Shown piece by piece: positions 42,766 to 54,395 of a stretch of 64,000 bases of DNA. The notes under the pieces are model-generated. The model ran no database searches. It was not told the DNA's origin and saw nothing but the letters and a program-made list of their open reading frames with translations. Position 1 is the first letter of the stretch, and each line of letters begins with the position of its first letter. Origin of the DNA: Ypsolopha sequella. Its lineage: Eukaryota; Arthropoda; Insecta; Lepidoptera; Ypsolophidae. Position numbers and translations under genes: made by a program. The stretch spans positions 41,327 through 105,326 of the forward strand of contig CAKOHE010000063.1 of the NCBI GenBank assembly GCA_934047225.1, read 5' to 3'.

Positions 42766-43930
42766 TTAGGTCCTTACATATGAAATTGGTATTTTATATG
42801 GAAAAATAAAATCAAAAATATATATATGAAATTATATTTTTAATCAATCGAAGTATGGACCATTATTATCTTTGTACTTTCGTTATTTTATAGGCAATTA
42901 GTTGATTTCATTGCTGAAAAAATTGTTGGAGCGGAAATCAATAAAATTTTTGAAGGCGGTTTGCAGTAGTTCGCACTGCCCCATCTGTATTGAATTTTTT
43001 TCATTGCAAGAAATTATCCAAATTGCGAAAAAAGTAGTAGGTGTCAGTGACATTCCAATCGCAGCTCCTCTAATTTAGCGACCGTCTGTCGTGCAGACAT
43101 TCCGTACAACAGTCCCAAGTAATGGATTAAAGTGGACATAAAGTCCACAAAAATCCATCAATGGATCTTTTCAATGGATTTTTGTGGACAAAGGGAGTGT
43201 GAGGTTTAGCGTTGTCCTGAAGCAGCAGTGGGCTAGAGCAATTTACTAGTCTCGGTTGTTGAATAGCAAGCTTTTCCATCATGGTTTGCAAATTGTTAAC
43301 AATACAGATCTGCCGTAATAGTTTGGCCAGATCTTAAGAAGCTGTAGTGTATGACACCAGCACTGGTCCATCAAACACTCACTAGTACCTTTTTCTCAGT
43401 CAACTTATTAGGACCGGATTTAGCCACTACTCCTGGGTTCAACCACTGTGATGAGCGTTTCCGATTGTCGTACACGATCCATTTTTCATCAAAAGTAACA
43501 ATACGATTCTAAATTCCTTCGTTATTGTGACGGTTAAGGAATGTAATGCAGCACTCAGTGCGTGTTTGTTGATGTGCTTCACTCAATTCATGCGGTACCT
43601 ATTTCTCGAGCTTTTCATTTTTCCAATTTCTTTTAAGTGAATTAAAATTGTTTTGTCACTCGCACCGAAGCCTGCCGCTAACTCTGACGTGGTTTGCGAT
43701 GGATCTGCTTCCACTATCACCTTTAATTATTCGTTGCCGACTAGGGTTTCCGGTCGTCCACGGGGTTTGCTCTGTAGGTCAAAAGTTTTCGGAACGAAAA
43801 CGTTTACAGTAGCTTCCCCATACACACCATTAATCCTTCAAGCTGTTTCTGCAGCGTTGGTGCCGCGGTGGAACTCGTATTCTTAAATAACGCGATATTT
43901 TAAGGTTTCGTAGAAAATGTTGTATTCATG
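42766..43930 (-). pseudogene. Mariner-like transposase, degenerate
   Basis: Minus-strand blocks in several frames reproduce a mariner transposase from N- to C-terminus: GRPETLVGN, SDKTILIHLK, FDEKW(I)VYDN (first catalytic Asp), LLLQDNAKPHT (second), then TVAKLEELRLEC and RNLDNFL...NNGPYFD. The segment holding the third catalytic Asp (the PPYSPDLAP region) is missing, and a hairpin-forming insertion ('ccacaaaaatccat' with its mirror, about 43146-43195) splits the block after NAKPHT. At the left, 'ttaggtccttacatatgaaa' (42766) looks like a mariner terminal repeat; no right-end partner was found. Many stops and shifts: long dead. Confidence 0.8.
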
Positions 43931-44882
43931 ATAGAACGTTGTATTTTTTTTTTTGTTAGAAAGAAAATGGAATAGGCAATGATAAATAGGAATAAAAGTA
44001 TAGTAAAACGAGGACATTATTTAAAAAAAAATACTATTACTGAAAAAAAAGACGGAAAATTAAAGAAATTATCTTTTAGGATATTATTTTTATGGTAAAG
44101 GTAGTTGATTATGTTTTTTTTCTGATTTGGTATGCATCGTCTATTCTTAAGGATTATAACACTTTTATTTCATTGCATTACTCGCGATAGATCAAAAGTT
44201 ATGACATATTTTATACAGAGTCTCCATGGTAGGCAAAAAAAAATTTAAAACGTAAATTTATAAAACAAACATTTTTTTTCGATGAAATAAGGTCTAGTTT
44301 CACCCCTTTTCGGATGTGCACTTGTACGAGGGACACACTGTATATATTTTTTACTTTTGGCCAACCCTTGTCTTACTACATGTGAGATGGCGCGTTTAAA
44401 GAGTACAAGCAGCCCTTGTCTAACTTGTCCTTTAGATTGCAGTACAACTGCAGAACAACTTTTTTTAGATTAACTGAAACTTATTCCTAAGTCAAAAGTA
44501 TAAATCATTATTCCCGACAACATAAAAATATTTTTTTTCATTATCTCATAAAATATTCCAATAAAACCTAATAACAGCGACAAAAGCCAACTACCCCCAG
44601 CCTTCATCAATAAATTGTCTATCAAAGTTACTTGGAAAACAAAGGATACGTATATTTTTACTTATTTGTAACTAAAAAGGAAAGTGATTGCTAAGTAAAA
44701 CCTGATTTGTAGATATATGAATATGGGGCGTTTCTTTCGGTCCAGCCTGACTCTCGTGTACCATTTTTTTTCTAGGTGAAACGAAAGCTGCTGCGCTGCC
44801 GGGCTGCGTTCATAAACTATAGTTTACAAAAACTAAGCCCTATTTTATTTAAATTAAGGTAATTAATTATACGGATAACTTG
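43931..44882. other. Gene-free AT-rich stretch
   Basis: Nothing recognised apart from poly-A and poly-T runs. Confidence 0.45.
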
Positions 44883-44890
44883 ATCACTAG

Positions 44891-45154
44891 CAGTGGCGTG
44901 CACAGAACTTTTTGCTGGAAAAGCAAGCAATTGGTCAAGAACAACAATAAAAAAAATATGAAAAAATTTAAATATCACTTTGAAAAAAAAAAGTTTGTAT
45001 AGGAAGTTTTCACTCTAGGGTAGACATTGTCTACCCTGGCGAAATACAAATATTTTATTTTTCAAAGTGACATTAAATTTTTTTCATATTTTTTTTATTG
45101 TTGTTCTTGACCAATTGCTTGCATTTCCAGCAAAAAGTTCTGTGCACGCCACTG
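44891..45154. mobile_element. hAT-type MITE with 8-bp target duplication
   Basis: It starts CAGTGGCGTGCACAGAA and ends with the mirror TTCTGTGCACGCCACTG. The arms are about 95 bp and highly alike, and ATCACTAG lies on both sides (44883-44890, 45155-45162). CAGTGGCG-type ends with an 8-bp duplication are hAT hallmarks. An inner perfect inverted repeat ('agggtagaca'/'tgtctaccct') forms the tip. Confidence 0.92.
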
Positions 45155-45162
45155 ATCACTAG

Positions 45163-46339
45163 GTAGGTTACTAGGAGCTCCAAAACCGAAACAGAGCACC
45201 CAGATTCCACGCAATCTTGTGGCTACTACCCCTAGAGTACCTATAAAAAGCCGGAGGCGCGAAGAAGGGCAGCCCACGCCCGCAATAACAAAGAGCAGGC
45301 ACCCGTGTGCAAGCCGAAGCTGCGGGGGTGAGCATGGGTGCCTGCACTTTGTTACGCAAGGGCGAAAGGGCTGCACTTTCCACAGCGCCGAAGCAGTCAC
45401 TGATGTAACTGGGTTATTAATCAGTGAAATGTTAGAAAAAAGTGAGGTTATGATTTTACAAAAAAATTGTTCAAAAACTATAAATTTTCTTGACAAGGGG
45501 GAAAGTGGGAAGACTTTTAATCCCCCCCTTCTTCCACCACTTCTTCACGAAGGTATCAGGCGTCAAAATAAGACAAAAAAAAGTAAGAATTAAATTTTCG
45601 AAAAAAAATTATATCTCAAAATCTATATACATTTCCTAACGGGGGGGGGGGGCTGGGGTCTTAACTCCCTCCCCCCTCCACACCTCTTCCTTCGCAACTC
45701 CTTTCGAAGGGGTCTTTATTTTAGACTACAAATATACGATTACAAAAAAACAATAACTTAATAACAATTTTGTAAAGGTGTGTGCACGCCAACGTGATCA
45801 TTATTTTATTTAGATAAAAATCTGCTGAACAAATACATCAATGTCACACCTTTGAAACCTCCGCTTGCTCGTTAAATATAATGTGAAATCAATGTAAAAA
45901 CAGTTATTACCATGTTGACAGATGTAGTTGAACCTTTCAGTCTGTAAACATGATGTAATTGCTGTGTCCTTTTTCATTGCTCGTTGTCACGCAACTCGTC
46001 ATTGGCGGTTGAAAAGTTCAGCTTTGTAATGTGTTTGGTTGTTATGTTAGAGAGATTTTGTTTATTTTAACAGTAATTCTCTTTCAAAATACACCTTTAT
46101 TATTATCGAGTCAATAATATTAATAACATCTACAGAACAACTCCCATATTGATGAATTTCTGCTTTAAATGTTTTATATTTATTTTTATTATTCTTACAT
46201 GATTTTCATTCCACCCAAAGGTTGGCTGGGAAATATTGCTATTAGCAATAAGTGCCGCTTTTGTACACAATATCTGTTCTTTATGTAAACATGTGTTGTT
46301 AGTTACGTATAAGAAGTATAATAAATAAATAAATAAAAT
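45163..46339. other. Gene-free stretch with hairpin and G/C runs
   Basis: An inverted repeat at about 45286-45353 pairs 'aacaaagagcaggcaccc' with 'gggtgcctgcactttgtt'. A run of 12 G near 45641 is followed by C-rich DNA. Short frames here have no recognised domain. Confidence 0.45.
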
Positions 46340-46700
46340 TGCAATCTTGATTAAAAAACGGAATGTTCAAACAAATGAATTTCGTTAAATCAACTTGTTT
46401 AAGAAATACAACTAAAAACTCAGAAATCTTGAATTTAAACCTCTATAACGTCCCATTTTCATATACATTTTTCTTCGAAACCAACTTTTTTTTCTTGAAT
46501 TAAAACGTATTTAGCCCCGTTGTTGCTCAGATATATTTGAAAAATGCAGTATTTTGGTATATAGGATAGCAATAAAACGTTAAGAGCATGGCCTACCTTA
46601 AACATTTTTTTATTACCCGTCCAACACAAAAAGTCCAATGGCAAAGACTTTATTAGCTTTTGATAGAGGCGATTATAGGTTGGCTCATGGCCGTCTGTCA
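46340..46700. repeat. Dispersed repeat family 3 (also 56880-57120 and 1206-1292)
   Basis: 46370-46553 resembles 56940-57120 ('actcagaaatcttg', 'aatgcagta'), and 46600-46681 resembles 1206-1290. The three places therefore hold pieces of one repeat, longest here. Confidence 0.6.
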
Positions 46701-47149
46701 AGAACCTTTCACTCGGACCCCGTATAGATATCAAGCTGAAACTGATACCTCCTACAGAAATCTACGGCTTCATGGTGCTGTAAAAAAATCAGGCTTCTCA
46801 CTCGACGCAAAGAAGAGTTATTGCTCTTTACATCTTAGAGCATGTAACAACTTTACATAATCAATTTTATACAAATTTTTGACACTCGCAAGGGAATCAA
46901 AACCGATAGGGCAGTTCCAGTTGACTAAAAAACTTGAAGTTTCATGTATAGATAAGTCTTATAGTACCTACATAGGAAATAATCTACAAAATTCAAATAT
47001 TTATATATTTAGGAAGTTATCTAGCACCAACCTAATTAAACCCCTTAGATACGCAGAGTTTAATAGGTCGTGTCAGGCTAAGTTGGTCTTTTCTAACTAT
47101 TTATAACTGCAAATGGAATTTAGATATATTATCTGTGCCATAATATTTT

Positions 47150-47225
47150 AAGGTTCCCTACCCGTATTGTGTGCCGGTACGGAACCCTAGTTGCGCGAGT
47201 CCAACTCGCACTCAGCCGGTTTTTT
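47150..47225 (-). repeat. 5' fragment of the 'tgcgagtc' dispersed repeat, inverted
   Basis: 'ggtacggaaccctagttgcg' and 'actcgcactcagccggtttt' are the reverse complement of the start of the 53108 copy, with changes. Confidence 0.6.
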
Positions 47226-47288
47226 TAAGCTGAAACTGCTTCAACGATAGGTCAATAATTTAGGTAGGAACATGAATAGGTTGAGATT

Positions 47289-47456
47289 GAAGCTGATTCT
47301 GAAGGTTTTAATTTTAGTTTTGGTGCTGTCAAAACTAAAACTATTTCAAAGTAATTTAGCTTCTGTTTCTATAATTTAAGGACTATTTTGCAATAAACAA
47401 AATTATTTAGTTTTGACAGCACTAAAGCTAAAATTGAAGCCTTCAGAATCGGCTTT
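47289..47456. mobile_element. MITE, family 1, copy 2
   Basis: Same inverted ends as 12759-12952; the best-preserved ends of the three ('gattctgaag' and 'cttcagaatc'). Confidence 0.85.
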
Positions 47457-47682
47457 AATGTATCACTACAAGCATTTCAGAAACTTAAAACCGACGAACT
47501 CAACAAATCATCAAAACTTCCAACATAAATCTTCAGCTACCAGTAGAAAACGATAACCGCATTTATTGTTTTCGAACAACTAAATACATAATTCATACTC
47601 AGATTCCATCGATGTGGTAGCAAAATATGCAACCGGGAAGCGTTTTTCCAAACCACCCGGAGGTAACCGATAACCGTCTAAA

Positions 47683-48303
47683 GTAGAAATAATAGAGTAA
47701 GTTTTATCTATGGAACCGAACGCGCGTTTATCTGAAGAAATAATAGAGTAAGTTTTATCTATGGAACCGAACGCGCGTTTATCTGAAGAAATAATAGAGT
47801 AAGTTTTATCTATGGAACCGAACGCGCGTTTATCTGAAGAAATAATAGAGTAAGTTTTATCTATGGAACCGAACGCGCGTTTATCTGAAGAAATAATAGA
47901 GTAAGTTTTATCTATGGAACCGAACGCGCGTTTATCTGAAGAAATAATAGAGTAAGTTTTATCTATGGAACCGAACGCGCGTTTATCTGAAGAAATAATA
48001 GAGTAAGTTTTATCTATGGAACCGAACGCGCGTTTATCTGAAGAAATAATAGAGTAAGTTTTATCTATGGAACCGAACGCGCGTTTATCTGAAGAAATAA
48101 TAGAGTAAGTTTTATCTATGGAACCGAACGCGCGTTTATCTGAAGAAATAATAGAGTAAGTTTTATCTATGGAACCGAACGCGCGTTTATCTGAAGAAAT
48201 AATAGAGTAAGTTTTATCTATGGAACCGAACGCGCGTTTATCTGAAGAAATAATAGAGTAAGTTTTATCTATGGAACCGAACGCGCGTTTATCTGAAGAA
48301 ATA
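47683..48303. repeat. Satellite array, 12 copies of 51 bp
   Basis: Copies of a 51-bp unit (containing 'ggaaccgaacgcgcgtttat') recur at exact 51-base steps; the cgcgcg word falls at 47721, 47772 and so on to 48282. I saw no differences between copies. Each unit contains in-frame stops, so it is not coding. The cgcgcg core is unusual in this AT-rich DNA. Confidence 0.97.
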
Positions 48304-50162
48304 CTTGGTTAAATAACAGTCCAGTGGGTGGTTTCATAAAGTTTTTATCAGAAGCCCGGAGGCAAAGCGGGACTTGGTAATCAATAAAGAGCAGCTACTG
48401 ACTCGAGTAGCAGAAATATACGTAGAACTAGAAAGCTAACTCCCTGGAGCCTATATTGTGATTTTAAAATTTCATTTAGAATAAAAAATACACGGCTTAC
48501 AGTTTGCAGGCAGCCTAAAGGACTTTATTTTCAACATGATGCATTTTTGTGTAGGGACATAATTTCCATTCATAATATTTAAAGTTTTATTTTTAATTTT
48601 TATTATGTTAATAAATATAATATATTTTGCTTTTTTAAGGTTTATTTATTTATTTTGTTTATTTATTAATATTAAAACGATAAAAATAGGTTTTTACTCG
48701 ATATATTTCGGCCCACGGTATGGGGCCGTCATCAGTTGAATGCAACAAAATATTGACAGATAAGTTAGGTATATGAAATAAAAAAGTAAAAGTGACACCT
48801 GTTAAAAATTTTAGTAACTGTTTTCTAAATAAATAGGTTTCTCTACTAGGTGCTGATTACTTCTACCATTATCTAATTACTACTCTTCTTGTGTAAAAAA
48901 TGTTGGTAATAGATGATGATGGTTATGTAGTTATGCGATGTTGTAGTTGCTATGTATTACTTGAAATTACTTGAAATTTTGAGTGGTTTTACTTTTTTAA
49001 TTTTTATTCTTGTATTTATATATTTACGCGTCAAGTGTATTCTTAAGTTTCTAAAACAGGAACAAAAAGCGCTTCACCAAAAATAGAAATGTAGAAAAAT
49101 TGGAATCGGGGTATGTATGAAACTTTTTATATGAAAATTGTCTAAGATCCCAATTGTTAACCCAGGTATCGAACTCTTTTATACTATCTCCTTAGTCCTA
49201 CGGTTTGAACTGACAAAAACAAAGCATAAAAAGTTAATTAACCTGCTGTTGTTTTGTAAATATATTTTTGATATAGCCAGTATTGCTATATCTATAAATC
49301 AAAATAAAGCATCAATCATCTTTGAAGTAAACCAAGATAATTCTCTTTGCTCGTTTCTCATACACGTTTTATCTTTTAATGAACGACCCAAAACCGCTCG
49401 TTCATTTATTCTGTACCAAACTATCCCAAATACTCTAGTTTATCTTCACAAATGTCATGTACAAACATTTTTCCTCCAAAATTGGGTTATCTGGCGACAT
49501 ACATACAAAGCCATGTCTACGGACTGCTGTGTCTACTCCTATCTGATAGGAGCAGCGCCAGACTCTGCAACTTGGCAGGGGCAAATATGACCAGGATAGC
49601 CTTTTAATGGGTTGGTTTTTACGTCTGCTATTAAATAGTATTGTAAGACGAGATGCCAAATAGGACCCCGGTATTTTTCGTTTTTAATCTTCGTGATTTG
49701 GATTTGGTCCGAGATTTCGTTTGTTTTTATGGCACTCTTGTGTTGGGATTGTTGTGGTCAGTGAAACTTCTTTTGTCTTATGATGTGGTTATAGTTACTC
49801 GTTTTAGCTTAGGATGTGGGTTTTCATTTTTGTTTTGTTGTTTACATTACATTCTAATATAAAAGAATACTTATGACGAGAGTGTTGTTTCTCAACAATG
49901 AAAAAATAAAACAGCATCTACAAGAAAAAAACAACAAATACTTACCCTCAAAAATATTCTCACACAAGATTTGCGGCCGTAATGAGGTGTAATGATGCGG
50001 AAATCCCCATAAATAACGCGCTTCCATTGTCTAAGGTGACAATAGCTGCACGTACCTACTCTTGTCGTACTACAAGTATTTACAGCTAACTCCGAGACGC
50101 AGAACTACGAAGAAACTTGAACTAAACTGCCTGATGGTTATCAGATGAAGTACAGTACAGTA
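48304..50162. other. Gene-free stretch
   Basis: About 48680-48740 ('atatttcggcccacggtatg' and on) looks like the end of a repeat of the same general type as 51169-51452. The 150-codon frame at 49138-49590 has no ATG start and no recognisable motif and is not called. Confidence 0.45.
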
Positions 50163-50307
50163 CTCCCAAAGTAATAATGCGCATACAAATCTTCGCCACT
50201 GTTCGGCAAAGTTCGTATTTCCTTACACTTTCTATACAATCAATAGGGTCACGTGGTACGTCCGGTCGCTTGGCTATAGATTTGTATGCGCATTATTACT
50301 TTGGGAG
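50163..50307. mobile_element. Small element with perfect 30-bp inverted ends
   Basis: 50163-50192 and 50278-50307 are exact reverse complements ('ctcccaaagtaataatgcgc' and on), around an 85-bp loop. A MITE-like hairpin; no coding capacity. Confidence 0.85.
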
Positions 50308-51168
50308 CACTTTACAAGTCCACTCTCTCACTCGCAACTCCCCCCACTACGCTTCCCTACTGCAACAGGGCACAAACGTCGCGTTTCGCTACTCAGTGGT
50401 ACTCAATAATGCATGCCTCGACTGAGCGACGAGCCCAAACAAATCTGCACCAAGTTGGGCTTTCAGGTGTACATGCCGAAAAAACTTGTTCAGTATCGGT
50501 TCTAAAAAATTCTGGAATTCACTGGAAACAAACCTTCTACAAACCTTCTACACACACACACACACACATGTAAATGTGAATGCCCAAACACGCGAAGTAA
50601 ACTGGTTCCGTAGAATTTTTGTGTAAAACAAATGTAAATTGTAGGAACATTTACCTTAACGTACGCATTTGAAGTTGTGCATTTGACACTATACGGACCC
50701 TTAATTGAGATAATTTAAGATCTACAATTCACTAGCTACGTAACCACTGAGGTAAAGTTGTAGTGGACCGTCAATACCAAGTCAAGGTTATGAAAGGAGG
50801 TCCTTGTCATAAAATTCAAAATATTTGGGACATGCATTTACAAAATGTTTCCTGAAACATCGAAATGATGCTTTGAGATCTTTTGAACGAGTCCTTAATC
50901 GAAAGCTGAGAGCAGATAACAAAGTTCAGATATAATTGTTTTTCCGGATCGTAATATTTTTTTCTTAATTTCTTAATTACCTATATTACACTTCTGTCTG
51001 ACAAGTCGATTCTAGAGTTAAAAGTGTGACATACAGATACTAACAAATAATCCAAACAATTTTTTTTGGATAATTATGTTATTATTCTATTTTCTTTTTG
51101 TAAATATTGCATGTATATTGAATCGAACTTTATATAATGTTATATATACTATAAAATGAAAAGAAAAT
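50308..51168. other. Gene-free stretch
   Basis: It includes a short CA run at 50552-50568. Nothing else seen. Confidence 0.45.
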
Positions 51169-51452
51169 CACTCGTACTATACCACAAATTTATTTAATAC
51201 TTCGTGACCGGTTTCGCCTTTATGGCATTATCAAAGGAATTATTAATATAAGATCTTAATTACACAATAAATTGTTTACATCAGTCAGTGCGATCAATGA
51301 CACTTACACATTTTTGTACTACTACAAAAATGTGCTAGTGTCAGTGATCGCACTGGCTGATGTAAACGATCTTATATTAATTCCTTTGATAATGCCATAA
51401 AGGCGAAACCGGTCAGGAAGTATTAAATAAATTTGTGGGATAGTACAAGTCA
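51169..51452. mobile_element. Palindromic MITE of about 284 bp
   Basis: Arms of about 120 bp ('accggtttcgcctttatggc' at left; 'gccataaaggcgaaaccggt' at right) with a loop of about 20 bp. The left arm carries an extra segment of about 20 bp. Confidence 0.88.
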
Positions 51453-52210
51453 TTTTCTGTTCATTATGTATTGGAAGTTCCACCAAGTGCCAACAATCAA
51501 CAGTGTTAACATTCTGTTATATATAATGTTTCGGTTAATTGAAATAACAAAATATTACTGTTGGGCCCCTTGTAACACAAATAAATATTTTATCACACCT
51601 ACCTATTCGAAAAACGACAATTGGCTTTAGTGGGAGCCAAAGTCAATTTCATTCCCATTGGAGTTTGCGCTTTTTCTCTTATTGGTCCAGGTTCATGCTT
51701 CTGATAGATAGCGTTATTTAACCAAAGAGGTCAAAAACATATTTTATGAAGAAATTACTAGCCGGCTAGGATTCAGCAATAATGCGCACTGAAAAAAAAA
51801 GCTTTATGTGAATTCTTCTTTCTTTTCATTTCTTTTTTCTCAGAAATTTTCACGCTAGTCTTCGCTAAGTTATTGCAAATAATAATTAAAAATAAGTTCG
51901 AGTAGTGATAGTGGGTATATGAATTCGTGAAAACATATTAAATGATGCAGCTAATGCAACAATTATTACCACAAAATACTAGGTACTACGTACTTAAGAA
52001 TCCTTTGCTTTGCTCTGAATTCAAAATAAAGCCCTCGACGTACAATATATTGCTTGCGCCCCTTGTTACACAAATAACTATTATGTCAGGTGCCTGCATT
52101 GTTAAAATAAACCTGCCAAAGTAATTTGTAGGATTTGTAGTTCCGGAGATTTTATGGTAAGTGATATTTCGCTTTTAAGGGAATCATTGAGTTAGCGGCC
52201 GCGGCCGCGA
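51453..52210. other. Gene-free stretch
   Basis: 'ccccttgt(a/t)acacaaata' occurs at about 51570 and 52060, a short duplicated segment. A doubled 'gcggccgc' word lies at about 52196-52209. Confidence 0.4.
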
Positions 52211-52318
52211 TAGGTACAGATCGTTCACAGTTATTTTACCTCTAGGCTGATCGAAAATGTTTCTTAAGTATTGGACGTAGAACAGCTGTCAGAGGTAAAA
52301 TAACTGTGAACAGTCTGT
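52211..52318. repeat. Inverted repeat of about 108 bp
   Basis: 'gttcacagttattttacctc' pairs exactly with 'gaggtaaaataactgtgaac'; the total span is about 100 bp. A small MITE or hairpin. Confidence 0.75.
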
Positions 52319-52442
52319 ATTTGAAAAAAACTATAGCCGTCTTATTCCCGCTGCGCGGCGCACTTGCAAGTCTTGCAAGCGAGTCGCCCCGCGCGCTTCC
52401 CGCAACCTTATTCTGTGAGGCGTCCGTATTCTGGTAATGTAA

Positions 52443-53901
52443 AGAGGTGCGATTGTGTAAGGTTGGTCATGGATGATAAATCTATACCATTGTCAAGGAT
52501 CGTGTAGGGCAAATTCGAATTGTGTAAAACTGTCCATAAAATGAAGACCGAAAAGTGACCGTAGGTTTAGAAATAACCGATGGTTTAAAAAATGCGAAAT
52601 GAAATTGCGTTTTATTGTGTACTACCTGCATAAAATTAAATTTGATAATTTATTTACATTAAAATTATGTCAAACACAAAAATAATAGATCTTTTTGATT
52701 ACATTTTTTAAATCCACCACAAAAATTATTTTTTATAATTTTAAACATAGAATTCAATCGAAAGTTATCTCCATGCAACTTGTATAACCAAACACAACAA
52801 TTGAAGGAAAACCGAGTTTCAGCTGCTCGACCCCAGGTGGTGGCATAAGTTTACTACTACTCAAGAGCTTGACACGGGATTACTTTTTTTACTAGATGTG
52901 ATGTCTGAAAGAGACAGCGCTATATCTTATAGTATTATTTGTCTTCGTCCGAGTTTTGTAGTTATAATAACGCGTCATAATTTCGAATCAATTCAAGTGT
53001 CAAGTCAACTGCAACTGCAAGATATTTTTGAATCGGTCGGTGTTTTATTTTATAGTATGTTTATTTATTATATTAGTATGACGAGATAGCAACCGAACCA
53101 AAATACAAAAACCGGCCAAGTGCGAGTCCGACTCGCGCACGAAGGGTTCCGTACCATTATATATAAAAACGGCAAAAAAACATGTCTGTTGTATGGGAGC
53201 CCCCTTAAATATTTATTTTATTCTGTTTTTTAGTATTTTTTGTTATAGCGGCAACAGAAATACATCATCTGTGAAAATTTCAACTGTCTTACTATCACGG
53301 TTCATGAGATACAGCCTGTTGACAGACGGACAGACAGACGGACAGTGGAGTCTAAGTAATAGGGTCCCGTTGGTTACCCTTTGGGTACGGAACCCTAAAA
53401 AGTAAGAAAAAATATTTTATTCTGTGGCCGAACTGCCCTAAACCTTTTCATAATATTTTTCCTAAAAAAATATAACCCCAAACTGTGTTCATATAAAAAA
53501 CAATTCTTATTTCAGTGCCAAAGCCAAGGGTTTTGACTAAAAAGCACCACAATTTTAATTAATTGAACATCATTTATTAATTTTAATGGTAGAATAAAAA
53601 TTGTTTTACCTAATTTTATTCCAAAATAATCAAAAACACTTACCGTTAAACGATTGTCATAGACCACAAGTCGCCGCAATCATTTGACATTAGCGATGAA
53701 CTAAAAAATCATAGACAATTCGAATTATCTGTCAATCTTAACAAATCATTCACTCATTGTCTAAAATAACAATACAAATCGTAAAGTATCTATGAATACC
53801 ATAGACAATTCGAATTGGCCGTTTGACAAGTGAAATGATAAGTTTTAAGCTATCAAATGAATACGATTTCATGACTATTTTCTTACACAATCGCACCTCT
53901 G
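52443..53901. mobile_element. Non-autonomous DNA transposon-like unit with 19-bp inverted ends
   Basis: 'agaggtgcgattgtgtaag' (52443-52461) is mirrored exactly by 53883-53901. The word 'aattcgaatt' followed by a gtgt/gtct motif recurs near both ends as subterminal repeats. The unit encloses the repeat at 53108-53401. No transposase was found. Confidence 0.6.
53108..53401 (+). repeat. 'ccaagtgcgagtc' dispersed repeat, fullest copy
   Basis: It runs from 'aaccggccaagtgcgagtcc' to 'tacggaaccctaaaaa'; the opening 'gggttccgtacc' and closing 'ggtacggaaccc' words are inverted copies. I recall this as a very common lepidopteran repeat. Pieces lie at about 569, 27668, 31470 and 47150. Confidence 0.75.
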
Positions 53902-54032
53902 ATTTTCATGTTTAGTTTATGAGTTTAGCGAAAGAATCACAAATTAGAGTAAAATAACACATGTTATATACGTAAATAAATCCAAAATTTGGGTTGATTG
54001 GTTGTTTAGTAAGACTAATTGAACGGGCAAAG

Positions 54033-54395
54033 TTAGGCAGATATTTCTTTTACTTTGACAGCAATTTTTTGCTTGATATAGACAATTACTCCGTCATTCT
54101 GATTAAAATTTCGTGTAGTGGAATACAAAATATAATTAAGTAAACGAGGAATAGGTTTATTTTCGTTGATCCAACATTCAGATAAAATCACTAGATCAGG
54201 ATTGAACACCAGTTGAGAGAGAGAAACAAGCAATTTATCAAAATTTTGATAAACGCTTATAATATTCTGGGAAATCAAGGTAAGGTCATTATCTTTTAAA
54301 TTTATCATTTTATGCAGGCACTCAATGTCACAGACCGACGCACCGGCAATTTCTGCGTTATCTAGGTCATTTAAGGTGTTAAGGGCGTCATCCAT
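54033..54395 (-). pseudogene. LINE fragment, start of endonuclease domain
   Basis: A 120-codon frame contains LTLISQNIISVYQNFD, then PDLVILSECW and NQNDGVIVYIK. These match in order the opening of an apurinic-type (APE) endonuclease of LINEs: the asparagine-bearing first strand, the SE motif with the catalytic Glu, and the GGV-type strand. The rest of the endonuclease and the RT are missing. It may belong to the same LINE group as 40106-41048, but nothing overlaps to prove it. Confidence 0.7.

Noticed and set aside
45241..45593. Overlapping open frames near a hairpin and G-run
   Set aside because: No domain recognised; the frames follow from GC-rich repeat structure.
49138..49590. 150-codon open frame
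   Set aside because: No ATG start, no motif, low-complexity-free but unlike any family I recognise; chance length in 64 kb of six frames.
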